Source of the DNA: Clostridia bacterium
GTDB taxonomy: Bacteria > CBDUZB01 > JAGLHV01
Length of the DNA: 33,649 bases
Assembly (NCBI GenBank): GCA_030595925.1
Contig: JAUVLC010000018.1
Coordinates: 1-33,649 of the forward strand
Direction of reading: 5' to 3'
Below the pieces are notes generated by a model. That model was not told where the DNA came from and made no database searches. It saw only the letters and a program-made list of their open reading frames with translations. The position numbers and the translations under genes are program-made. This document shows, one piece after another, positions 16,849-23,916 of this stretch (position 1 is its first letter; each line of letters starts with the position of its first letter).

Positions 16849-17862
16849 ATGAATATTCTTGATAAGTTGTTTACGGGTGATAAAAAAATAAAAGCAAAAA
16901 AAATATTAAAGATTGTTGGGGAAATTGTTTTTCTTTTAGTGCTTTTGTTTTCACTTGGATTATACGGAATTAACCAATTAATGAGCGTGCTTGTACATAG
17001 CAGAAAATCCGTTATGGTTCCGAGTTTAATGGGAAAAACCATAGAAGAAGCAGTGGATATTTTGAGTGAGGGAAATCTGTATTTAAAAAAAGAGGCAGAA
17101 CAATATAGTCGTTCTATGCCTCCGGGTTATATAATTTTCCAATCTCCTTCTGCCGGTAATTCGATAAGAGAAAAAAGAGAGGTTAAGGTAATTGTTAGTC
17201 AGGGAGGAGAAGTAGTTTTTGTTCCGGATATAGCAAATAAAGGTTTGCGTAGTGCGGAAATTATATTAAGAGAAGCAGGCTTATCTCTGGGAGAACAAAC
17301 AAGAGAATATTCTATTAAAATCCCCAGGGATTCAGTAATTTTACAGGATCCTCTTCCCCACAGTACTGTAGAAAAAGGAATGTTGGTTAACTTGGTAGTT
17401 AGTGATGGCCCTCCTTTGGAAGGTTCTTTATTAATGCCTGATTTAATCGGTAAAAACATTAAAGAAGCTATGGAAATACTCGGGCAGTGGAATTTGGTTG
17501 TTGAAAAAATTGCTCGGGAAGAAGAGAATAAATATGCTGCTGATACTGTAATTGCTCAAAATCCCCAACCGAATATTTTAATACAAGAAGATAATAAAAA
17601 AGTATTTTTAACCATAAGTATTAAAGAAGGAACAAAAGTTTCTTCCCTCAGGAAAGAAACTAAATTTATTTATTACGAGATTTCTCAAGGGATGTTTGAT
17701 AAACATTTACGAATGATACTTGTAGATGATTCAGGTGAAAGAACGGTATATGATAAAACTCATCCGCCGGGTACAAAGATAAATATCCCTGTTGAAGTTG
17801 TTGGAAAAGGAAAAGTTAAAATATATATTAATGATATTTTAATGGCAGAAAAGGATTTGTGA
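16849..17862 (+). CDS. PASTA-domain membrane protein without a kinase domain
   Basis: A 337-residue protein with a lysine-rich cytoplasmic N-terminus, one membrane helix (about 22-42) and an extracytoplasmic region of three PASTA repeats: about 56-119 (MVPSLMGKTIEEAVDILSE), 124-188 (VPDIANKGLRSAEIILREAG) and 197-262 (MPDLIGKNIKEAMEILGQW). An unassigned C-terminal region of about 70 residues follows. PASTA domains occur in penicillin-binding proteins and Stk1/PknB-type kinases and bind muropeptides or contact the cell wall. Here neither kinase nor transpeptidase domain is attached, so a cell-wall sensing or scaffolding role is inference. The next gene, rpe, starts 4 bases after the stop, so they share a transcript. 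Confidence 0.85.
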   Translation: MNILDKLFTGDKKIKAKKILKIVGEIVFLLVLLFSLGLYGINQLMSVLVHSRKSVMVPSLMGKTIEEAVDILSEGNLYLKKEAEQYSRSMPPGYIIFQSPSAGNSIREKREVKVIVSQGGEVVFVPDIANKGLRSAEIILREAGLSLGEQTREYSIKIPRDSVILQDPLPHSTVEKGMLVNLVVSDGPPLEGSLLMPDLIGKNIKEAMEILGQWNLVVEKIAREEENKYAADTVIAQNPQPNILIQEDNKKVFLTISIKEGTKVSSLRKETKFIYYEISQGMFDKHLRMILVDDSGERTVYDKTHPPGTKINIPVEVVGKGKVKIYINDILMAEKDL

Positions 17863-17866
17863 TTCT

Positions 17867-18520
17867 ATGGTAAAAATTGCTCCGTCCATTTTAACTTGTG
17901 ATTTTAGTGATTTAACTCAGGAAATAGGGAGAGTGGAAAAAGAAAATGTAGATATGTTGCATTTGGATATTATGGATGGACATTTTGTTCCTAATATTTC
18001 TTTTGGGCCGATGGTCGTAAAATCTTTGCGTTCAAAAACGAATTTATTTTTTGATGTACATCTAATGATTGAGAATGCAGATAAATTTTTAGTGCCTTTT
18101 AGCGAAGCCGGAGCAGATCTTATTACGGTGCATATTGAGGCATGTAAAGATTTGAGAAATACTTTAAATAAAATTAAAAGTCTTGGTAAAAAAGTAGGTG
18201 TGTGTTTAAGTCCGGATACTCCTATTGAAAAGGTAGTGAAGTTTTTGCCGGAGTTAGACATTGTGATGTTGATGAGCGTTTTTCCCGGATTTGGAGGGCA
18301 GGGATTTATTTGTTCTGTCCTTAAAAAAATAGAGAAATTAAAAGCGATAATAGAAAAGGAAAAACTAAACCTGGATATTGAGGTTGACGGTGGCATAAAT
18401 ATCAAAACGGCAGCACAGGCAGTTTCTTCCGGAGCAAACATATTAGTAGTTGGTTCAGCTATTTATCAGGCAGAAAATTTAGGGCAAACAATAAAATTTT
18501 TAAAAAATCTTTCCCCTTAA
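17867..18520 (+). CDS. rpe: Ribulose-phosphate 3-epimerase
   Basis: Interconverts ribulose 5-phosphate and xylulose 5-phosphate in the pentose phosphate pathway. It is a TIM barrel with the family marks APSILTCDF near the N-terminus, the metal-binding HLDIMDGHFVPNISFGP, DVHLMIENAD, MLMSVFPGFGGQGF, and the phosphate-binding EVDGGINIKTA and GANILVVGSAIY. At 217 residues it has the usual length. It starts 4 bases after the PASTA gene with no strong ribosome binding site of its own, so coupled translation is likely. rpsP, with its own promoter, comes next. Confidence 0.97.
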   Translation: MVKIAPSILTCDFSDLTQEIGRVEKENVDMLHLDIMDGHFVPNISFGPMVVKSLRSKTNLFFDVHLMIENADKFLVPFSEAGADLITVHIEACKDLRNTLNKIKSLGKKVGVCLSPDTPIEKVVKFLPELDIVMLMSVFPGFGGQGFICSVLKKIEKLKAIIEKEKLNLDIEVDGGINIKTAAQAVSSGANILVVGSAIYQAENLGQTIKFLKNLSP

Positions 18521-18525
18521 AGTTG

Positions 18526-18554
18526 TTGACATAATTGATTTTTTAGGATATTAT
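18526..18554 (+). promoter_or_regulatory. Promoter of the rpsP operon
   Basis: A perfect TTGACA at 18526-18531, a 17-base spacer and TATTAT at 18549-18554. The start would be near 18561 with a short leader to the rpsP ATG at 18589. It begins 5 bases after the rpe stop. Confidence 0.8.
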
Positions 18555-18588
18555 AAATGTTTACAAAATTGAAGAAGGAGGGTGTTTG

Positions 18589-18903
18589 ATGAGTGTAATA
18601 ATAAGAATGAAACGGGTAGGTGTAAAGAAAAAACCACATTATAGGATAGTTGCTGTGGATGCAAGGAAAAGAGATACGGGAAAAGTATTGGAAATTTTGG
18701 GGCAATATGATCCAAGAAAATCAGTAAATTCAGAGAAAATAACGGTGAATAAAGAAAGAGTTATTCATTGGTTGTCTTGCGGAGCGGTTCCTTCAGGGAC
18801 AGTAAGTAGTTTTTTAAGTAAGATTGATGGTATTAGTATTAAAAAGAAATGGATTAAAAAAAAGCTGCCTAAAAAATCTAAGAAAACCGGCAAAGATAAA
18901 TAA
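18589..18903 (+). CDS. rpsP: 30S ribosomal protein S16
   Basis: Small-subunit ribosomal protein needed for 30S assembly. The N-terminus IIRMKRVGVKKKPHYRIVAVDARKRDTGKVLEILGQYDP is diagnostic, and INVNKERVIHWLSCGAVPS-like sequence follows (here ITVNKERVIHWLSCGAVPS). At 104 residues it is longer than the roughly 80-residue core because of a lysine-rich tail. An AAGGAGGG site 6 bases ahead selects the ATG at 18589; an in-frame TTG just before it is not needed. It is first in the order rpsP-khpA-rimM-trmD-rplS, a classic bacterial translation operon. Confidence 0.97.
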   Translation: MSVIIRMKRVGVKKKPHYRIVAVDARKRDTGKVLEILGQYDPRKSVNSEKITVNKERVIHWLSCGAVPSGTVSSFLSKIDGISIKKKWIKKKLPKKSKKTGKDK

Positions 18904-18926
18904 ATTTGGTTCTCAGGAGAAAAATA

Positions 18927-19157
18927 ATGGTAGAACTTTTATTGTATTTGGCAAAGGCGTTGGTAAATAAACCTGAAGAAGTACAGGTTAAAGAAATAAA
19001 AAGAGAAAAAAATGTCACGTTGGAATTAGTAGTTAATTCAAATGATTTTGGAAGAATAATAGGGAAAGAGGGCAGAACGATAAAGGCGATAAGGAATATT
19101 ATTAATGCTGCTTCTGTAAAACAGGAAAAAAAAGTTACAATAGAACTTGTGGAGTAA
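18927..19157 (+). CDS. khpA: KH-domain RNA-binding protein KhpA
   Basis: A 76-residue single KH-domain protein with the RNA-binding loop IIGKEGRT (GxxG) and the usual start MVELLLYLAKALVNKPEEV. In other bacteria KhpA, often with KhpB/Jag, binds many RNAs and affects cell elongation; the gene usually sits between rpsP and rimM as here. The ATG at 18927 was chosen because CAGGAGA lies 6 bases before it; an in-frame TTG at 18906 would add 7 residues foreign to the family. It lies 23 bases after rpsP. Confidence 0.95.
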   Translation: MVELLLYLAKALVNKPEEVQVKEIKREKNVTLELVVNSNDFGRIIGKEGRTIKAIRNIINAASVKQEKKVTIELVE

Positions 19158-19205
19158 AACAAAATATAATCTAATTTTTTTTTAATAGTCAACAAACAAA
19201 TAATA

Positions 19206-19454
19206 ATGAATAATAAAATGGATGATGAAGTTTTTTATGTAGACGATTTGCTTGGATTAAATGTTTTTTCCGAAGATAAAAAAAAATTGGGGGTTATTAC
19301 CCGGGTTTGGAAAACAGCAGGTAATGATGTATATGTTGTAAAGAACGATAAGAAAGAAATACTTGTTCCCGCATTAAAAAAAGTGGTGAAAAAAATAGAC
19401 CTGGATAAAAGGGAAATGATAATTTATCTTTTAGAAGGATTAGATGAGTTATAA
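19206..19454 (+). CDS. rimM: Short RimM-like protein, PRC-barrel domain only
   Basis: RimM helps mature the 30S head and binds S19; it normally has about 165-175 residues in two domains. Here only 82 residues exist, matching the C-terminal PRC barrel from its first strand (EVFYVDDLLGLNVFSEDKKKLGVITRV) through DVYVVKNDKKEILVPALKKVVKKIDL to the final YLLEGLDEL. The 48 bases back to khpA leave no room for the N-terminal barrel. Position between khpA and trmD supports the identity. The 3' end overlaps trmD by 11 bases. No ribosome binding site is clear; ATG codons at 19206 and 19218 are both possible. It may be a minimal RimM or a remnant kept for coupling to trmD. Confidence 0.8.
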   Translation: MNNKMDDEVFYVDDLLGLNVFSEDKKKLGVITRVWKTAGNDVYVVKNDKKEILVPALKKVVKKIDLDKREMIIYLLEGLDEL

Positions 19455-20244
19455 AAATAAATTGATATTTGATGTTTTGACTACATTTCCGGATATGTTT
19501 ACCGGCCCTCTTACTGAAAGCATTATTAAACGGGCTCAGGAAAAGAAAATTGTACAAATAAATTTACATAATTTAAGAAATTATACGACAGATAAACATT
19601 GTTTTACCGATGACTATGCTTATGGGGGCGGGGCAGGGATGATTATGAAGCCCGAGCCCATTTTTTACGGGGTCGAAAAAATATTAGCTGAACGGACTAA
19701 GGGGAAAAAAAAGATAAAACCGAATGATATTCGTATAATTCTGATGTCTCCCCAGGGGAAACAATTTACTCAGGGATTGGCAGAAGAATTAAAAAGTGTA
19801 AAATGCCTGATTTTAATTTGTGGCCATTATAAAGGGGTGGATGAGCGGGTTAAGACATTAATTACCGATGAAATTTCAATTGGGGATTATATTTTGACCG
19901 GTGGAGAATTACCGGCAATGGTGTTAATTGATGCAGTGACACGTTTAATTCCTAAAGTGGTAGGGAGACAGGAATCAGTAAAGAAAGATTCATTTTCGGG
20001 GCGATTACTTGATTATCCTCATTATACACGACCGGAATCTTTTAGAAATTTGAAAGTGCCGGCAGTTCTTTTGTCCGGAAATCATAGCCGGATAAAAGAA
20101 TGGAGAAAGACTGAAGCATTAAAAAATACTTTTGCTCAAAAACCGGGACTTTTAGAGAAAATTAGAAAAAGCAAAGAAGAAAAGAAAATATTAGCAGGGT
20201 TTAAATTAACTTCGAAAAAAAGAATAAAGAATAATGAAAAATAA
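19444..20244 (+). CDS. trmD: tRNA (guanine-N1)-methyltransferase TrmD
   Basis: Makes m1G37 in tRNAs that have G at position 36, using S-adenosylmethionine, which prevents frameshifting. It is a SPOUT-fold enzyme with the knot motifs [11 protein letters not shown] and [17 protein letters not shown], plus [23 protein letters not shown] and [12 protein letters not shown]. At 266 residues it is within the usual range of 240-270, with a lysine-rich tail. It overlaps the rimM-like gene by 11 bases, implying coupling. The tRNA-Leu(GAG) gene in this window encodes G36 and G37, as a TrmD substrate should. Confidence 0.97.
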   Translation: MSYKNKLIFDVLTTFPDMFTGPLTESIIKRAQEKKIVQINLHNLRNYTTDKHCFTDDYAYGGGAGMIMKPEPIFYGVEKILAERTKGKKKIKPNDIRIILMSPQGKQFTQGLAEELKSVKCLILICGHYKGVDERVKTLITDEISIGDYILTGGELPAMVLIDAVTRLIPKVVGRQESVKKDSFSGRLLDYPHYTRPESFRNLKVPAVLLSGNHSRIKEWRKTEALKNTFAQKPGLLEKIRKSKEEKKILAGFKLTSKKRIKNNEK

Positions 20245-20279
20245 AAACTAATTTTCATTTAAAAAAAAGGAGTGGGAAA

Positions 20280-20633
20280 ATGAGTTTAATAAGAACAATA
20301 GAAAAGAACGTATTAAAGGAAATGTTTAAAGAAAATATTCCTTCTTTTAAGTCCGGGGATAGATTAAAGGTACATATAAAAGTGGTTGAAGGTGAAAATA
20401 AAAGAATTCAGATTTTTGAAGGGGATGTGATTTGTCGAAAAAATCAAGGGTTAGGCAGCACTTTTACTGTACGAAAAATATCCGGGGGAATAGGGGTGGA
20501 AAGAACTTTTCTTCTTCATTCTCCTAATTTGGATAAAATCGAAGTAGTTAGAATTGGGAAGGTAAGGAGAGCAGCTCTTTATTATTTGAGGAAGAAAATC
20601 GGTAAAGCTGCCCGAATCAAAGAAAAGAAATAA
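20280..20633 (+). CDS. rplS: 50S ribosomal protein L19
   Basis: Large-subunit protein at the interface with the 30S subunit. Family signatures are [30 protein letters not shown], the [26 protein letters not shown] core and [19 protein letters not shown] at the C-terminus. At 117 residues it has the standard length. A strong AAAAGGAGTG site precedes the ATG. It follows trmD by 35 bases in the conserved order. Confidence 0.98.
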   Translation: MSLIRTIEKNVLKEMFKENIPSFKSGDRLKVHIKVVEGENKRIQIFEGDVICRKNQGLGSTFTVRKISGGIGVERTFLLHSPNLDKIEVVRIGKVRRAALYYLRKKIGKAARIKEKK

Positions 20634-20647
20634 ACCCGGTAAATTAA

Positions 20648-21307
20648 ATGAAAAAATTCCTGGAATTATTTGTTTTTGACCGGAAAATAAGGCAAAAAGG
20701 GTTTCAATTGTTGGCTGGTTGTGATGAGTCGGGGCGGGGACCTTTAGCAGGTCCTTTAGTGGCGGCAGTGGTAATATTACCGGCCGGTTTGTATATTCAG
20801 GATTTAAACGATTCTAAAAAAGTAACTGCAAAAAAAAGGGAAAAATTATTTCAGATTATTTCCACTCATTGTCTTGGTCTGGGAATTTCAATTGTTGATG
20901 AAGAAACAATTGACCGATTAAATGTTTTTAATGCTACCTATTATGCTATGAGACAGGCTTTTAATAATATGAATTTTGTGCCTGATTGTTTATTAGTTGA
21001 TGGGAATAATATTGTTTCAGGAATAGATGTTTATCAGGAGAGTATTGTCGGTGGTGATGGAAAGAGTGCTGTTATTGCCGCAGCTTCTATTGTGGCTAAA
21101 GTAACAAGGGATAGAATTATGAGAGAGATGGACAGTAAATATCCCGGTTATGATTTTGCCCGCAATAAAGGGTATGGAACAAAAAGTCATATGGAAGCCA
21201 TTGGCAAATATGGTCCTTGTGTTATACATCGTAAAACTTTTCAACCGGTAAAGGGTTTAATATGGGAGACAAACACTTACAATTTGGCAGGGATGGAGAA
21301 AAAATAG
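20648..21307 (+). CDS. rnhB: Ribonuclease HII
   Basis: Removes ribonucleotides from DNA by cutting the RNA strand of RNA-DNA hybrids and single embedded ribonucleotides. The active-site carboxylates are visible: Asp26 and Glu27 in GCDESGRGPLAGP and Asp118 in CLLVDGNN; the last is probably in DRIM. DSKKVTAKKRE and GYGTKSHMEAI are family motifs. At 219 residues the length is normal. It starts 14 bases after rplS without an obvious ribosome binding site. The last 46 bases overlap yraN in another frame; the ORF continues about 20 residues beyond the conserved HRKTFQPV end. Confidence 0.96.
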   Translation: MKKFLELFVFDRKIRQKGFQLLAGCDESGRGPLAGPLVAAVVILPAGLYIQDLNDSKKVTAKKREKLFQIISTHCLGLGISIVDEETIDRLNVFNATYYAMRQAFNNMNFVPDCLLVDGNNIVSGIDVYQESIVGGDGKSAVIAAASIVAKVTRDRIMREMDSKYPGYDFARNKGYGTKSHMEAIGKYGPCVIHRKTFQPVKGLIWETNTYNLAGMEKK

Positions 21308-21630
21308 CGGTAGAATATTTACGTAAACAAAAATACAAAATAATTTGTGAAAATTATTGTTCAAAGCTGGGGCAAATAGATATTATTGCCCGGGATGAAG
21401 ATACAATTGTCTTTGTAGAGGTTAAACGCAGGACTTCTAATTGGTTTGGTTTTCCTCAGGAAGCAATAGATAAAAAGAAACAAAATAAAATAGCAAAATC
21501 TGCCTTGTGTTATATTAAAAAAAAGAAAATTGCTCATAATAATTTGCGGTTTGATGTGGTTTCTATTTGTGGTAATACGGTGGATTTAATAAAAAATGCT
21601 TTTCCTTTAGATAAAAAATATATTTATTAA
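21262..21630 (+). CDS. UPF0102 nuclease-like protein YraN
   Basis: A 122-residue member of the UPF0102 (YraN) family, which has a restriction-endonuclease-like fold and no settled function. The order GRDGEKIAVEYLRKQKYKI, then LGQIDIIARDEDTIVFVEVKRR, is characteristic: the D and the E-V-K correspond to the PD-(D/E)XK-type metal site. The conserved N-terminus begins only about 8 residues after the ATG at 21262, so the 46-base overlap with rnhB seems real. rnhB-yraN adjacency is frequent in bacteria and suggests a link to nucleic-acid processing, which remains inference. Confidence 0.9.
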   Translation: MGDKHLQFGRDGEKIAVEYLRKQKYKIICENYCSKLGQIDIIARDEDTIVFVEVKRRTSNWFGFPQEAIDKKKQNKIAKSALCYIKKKKIAHNNLRFDVVSICGNTVDLIKNAFPLDKKYIY

Positions 21631-21719
21631 ATTTTTTAAAATATTTTTTATTTCCTGCCATATTTATTCTGCAACATAAAAATGGATGCTGCTGATATTT
21701 TTGAGAAAAAGGATATTCA

Positions 21720-22478
21720 ATGTTTGATACTCATGCCCATTTATCCAGTAAAGATTTTAATGAAGACCGGGAAAAAACCATAAAAGAAGGAATAAAAAAT
21801 GGTGTTACCGGAATGATTTGTCTTTATTCCGATTTTAAAGAAGAGAATCTGGAAGATTTTTTTAAATTGATTGAAAAACATAATTTTATTTATGGAGCAA
21901 TTGGTATTCATCCTCATCAGGCGGTAATTTACAACGAAATCCGGCAAAGTTTTGAAGATTCATTAAAAAGACCGGAAATAATTGCTGTGGGGGAAATAGG
22001 TCTGGATTATTATTATAAAAATTCTTCTCCGGTTGTTCAAAAGGAAGTTTTCCGAAAACAGTTACGATTAGCTAAATTATTTAAATTGCCGGTGATTATT
22101 CATAGCCGGGATTCAATGGAAGATACGTTGCAAATAATCAAAGAGGAAAAAATTAGTTCCGGGGTAATGCATTGTTTTTCCGGCAATAAGGAGGAATTAA
22201 AGGAGTGTTTGGGTTTGGGTTTTTATATTTCTCTTTCGGGGATAGTAACTTTTCCTAAGGCGAAAATGATGAAAGAAATTGCCGGATTAATTCCAATAAA
22301 TAGATTGTTGTTAGAGACGGATGCTCCTTATCTTGCTCCCCAACCGGTAAGGGGAAAAAGAAATGAACCCTCTTTTATAAAACATACCTATGGGGAAGTT
22401 GCTTTAATTCGGGGGATTTCTTTGTCAGAGTTGGAAAAGAGTACTCTTCAGAATGTTAAAGACCTGTTTAATATTTAA
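21720..22478 (+). CDS. TatD-family metal-dependent DNase
   Basis: A 252-residue TIM-barrel hydrolase of the TatD/YcfH family; characterised members are metal-dependent 3'-5' deoxyribonucleases involved in DNA repair. Metal ligands are visible in order: HAH (residues 4-6), E in GEIGLDYYY, H in PVIIHSRDS, H in GVMHCFSG, and D in LLETDAPYLAP. GKRNEPSFI is the family signature near the C-terminus. A GAAAAAGGA site 6 bases before the ATG at 21720 supports the start. It lies 89 bases after yraN, in a gap of AT-rich sequence with no clear terminator. Confidence 0.93.
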   Translation: MFDTHAHLSSKDFNEDREKTIKEGIKNGVTGMICLYSDFKEENLEDFFKLIEKHNFIYGAIGIHPHQAVIYNEIRQSFEDSLKRPEIIAVGEIGLDYYYKNSSPVVQKEVFRKQLRLAKLFKLPVIIHSRDSMEDTLQIIKEEKISSGVMHCFSGNKEELKECLGLGFYISLSGIVTFPKAKMMKEIAGLIPINRLLLETDAPYLAPQPVRGKRNEPSFIKHTYGEVALIRGISLSELEKSTLQNVKDLFNI

Positions 22479-22500
22479 GGGTAATGAGAAAAAAATGATA

Positions 22501-22539
22501 AATAATTTCCCCCTTTGAAAAAGGGGGTTAGGGGGATTT
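22501..22539. repeat. C-run/G-run dispersed repeat, copy B
   Basis: AATAATTTCCCCCTTTG is followed by A5, G5, TTA, G5 and ATTT. It differs from copy A chiefly in the central TTG. It lies 23 bases after the tatD stop. The gap to the next gene also holds degenerate 7-mers (AGTCCAT, AGTCGAC, AGGCAAA at 22604-22624) related to the array after pgk. Confidence 0.9.
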
Positions 22540-22650
22540 AGATAAAAGACAGATGACAGAAAGTTATAAATTAAAAGTTATTAGTTGAAAAGTTTGAAAA
22601 ACAGTCCATAGTCGACAGGCAAAGACTTATTTAAAAATAAAAGGGAAAAA

Positions 22651-23589
22651 ATGAAAATAATGAATACTGAGATTAAAATTGTTCAGAAGAATATATTTAA
22701 ACAGTCTGTAGAGGCAATAGTGGTTTTTACCGATAACGATTTAGTGTTAAATAAGAAAGAAATATCTTTTATTCGGAAGGGGAATGTTTTTGCCGGGATT
22801 AAGAGAAAAATTATTGGGGGTAAAGCTATAGCCTTATCGATAGATAAGTTACCGATTAAATATGTGATTTGTGCCGTTCTTGGAAAAAAAAGTTTTGAAA
22901 TTGATAAAGAGAAGATAAAGCTTGCTATAAGGGATATTTTAAAGATAGCAGAAGAAAAGAAAATTAATTCCATTGCTTTTTCGGTTTTATGGCTTCAAGA
23001 AAAAATATCTTTAAAAGATTTTTCCCGGATAATGATTAGGGAAATATCAACGTATTTAGAAAAGAAATCTTTTTTAAAAGAAATTGTTTTTATTCTTCCG
23101 GATAAAAAAAGTTCTTTTTTCTTCAGGGAATTAGTAGCTGATTGTATCGGTTATATAGAAAGGGAAAAAGGGACATATCCCATTCCTACGGTGGATATTA
23201 TCATTGAGTTGAAAGAAAAGATAGTTTTAATCAAAAGGAAAAATCCTCCTTATGGTTGGGCAATTCCCGGGGGATTTGTGGAATATGCTGAAAGTTTGGA
23301 AGCGGCTGCAACCAGGGAAGCAAAAGAGGAAACGAACTTATCTTTGCAAAATCTTTTTCAATTTCACACTTATTCTAACCCTGGCAGGGACCCCAGATTT
23401 CATACTATTTCTACGGTTTTTATTGCTCAGGGAAAGGGAAATCCTGAAGCGAAAAGCGATGCTCTGGAATTGGGGATATTTAACCTGCAAGATTTACCCG
23501 GAAAATTTGCGTTTGACCACAAAAAAATAATTAAGGATTATTTTAATTTCAAAAAAACAGTTCTGATTTATAGTAAGGATACAGATTAA
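22651..23589 (+). CDS. Degenerate macro domain fused to a Nudix hydrolase
   Basis: A 312-residue two-part protein. The C-terminal half (about residues 175-305) is a Nudix hydrolase with a nearly complete Nudix box at residues 208-230: GFVEYAESLEAAATREAKEETNL, where G-x5-E-x7-R-E-x-x-E-E is intact and the last G is N, as in many ADP-ribose pyrophosphatase-like members. The N-terminal half (about 5-170) follows the order of a macro domain (VEAIVVFTDNDLVLN; GGKAIALSIDKLPIKYVICAVLG; AEEKKINSIAFSV; EIVFILPD) but lacks the N-A-A-N and glycine-rich ADP-ribose loops. Turnover of an ADP-ribose-like nucleotide is plausible; substrate is unknown. ATG codons at 22651 and 22660 are both possible. Confidence 0.75.
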   Translation: MKIMNTEIKIVQKNIFKQSVEAIVVFTDNDLVLNKKEISFIRKGNVFAGIKRKIIGGKAIALSIDKLPIKYVICAVLGKKSFEIDKEKIKLAIRDILKIAEEKKINSIAFSVLWLQEKISLKDFSRIMIREISTYLEKKSFLKEIVFILPDKKSSFFFRELVADCIGYIEREKGTYPIPTVDIIIELKEKIVLIKRKNPPYGWAIPGGFVEYAESLEAAATREAKEETNLSLQNLFQFHTYSNPGRDPRFHTISTVFIAQGKGNPEAKSDALELGIFNLQDLPGKFAFDHKKIIKDYFNFKKTVLIYSKDTD

Positions 23590-23638
23590 AGAGAGATAAA
23601 GGTTGGGGTAGTGTAAAAAATTAGATGAAAGAAATGGC

Positions 23639-23678
23639 AAATAATTTCCCCCTTTGAAAAAGGGGGATAGGGGGATTT
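23639..23678. repeat. C-run/G-run dispersed repeat, copy C
   Basis: Same plan as copy B, with GGATAGGGGG in place of GGTTAGGGGG. Like copy A it is followed by GACTATTTGTGACG, so the shared unit is longer than the C/G core. The preceding bases (GAAATGGCAAATAATTT) also match copy D. Confidence 0.9.
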
Positions 23679-23693
23679 AAGACTATTTGTGAC

Positions 23694-23793
23694 GAAGGGG
23701 CGACTCTTGGTCGCCCGAAAGGTTTGAAGGGTGGGCAAGCCCACCCCTACGCGAAAAATTTGCTAAGTCGTTCAAAACACATTTCACCTTTTT
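23694..23793. repeat. Double-hairpin element 3 plus shared flank
   Basis: Hairpin GGGCGAC/GTCGCCC at 23698-23716 and hairpin GGGTGGGC/GCCCACCC at 23729-23746 sit within an outer AGGGG/CCCCT stem. The following stretch 23757-23793 is nearly identical to 6451-6487. The rest of the gap 23590-23881 has no recognisable gene. Confidence 0.7.
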
Positions 23794-23881
23794 CAAAGAG
23801 GGGAGGACGACGGGAACACAAAACTAAACAAATATTCCCGTTAACAAATTATATGAATTATAAACTAAATGTCAAATACTT

Positions 23882-23909
23882 TTGACAATACCAATGTTAG
23901 TAATAGAAT
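23882..23909 (+). promoter_or_regulatory. Promoter of the transporter gene, probably leaderless
   Basis: A perfect TTGACA at 23882-23887, a 16-base spacer and TAGAAT at 23904-23909. The ATG at 23917 begins 8 bases after the end of the -10 box, so the transcript would start at or next to the start codon. Confidence 0.6.
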
Positions 23910-23916
23910 GGCCGGA

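Noticed and set aside
21262-21307. rnhB-yraN overlap as a start-site error
   Set aside because: The conserved YraN N-terminus begins within a few residues of the ATG at 21262, so shortening it would remove family sequence.
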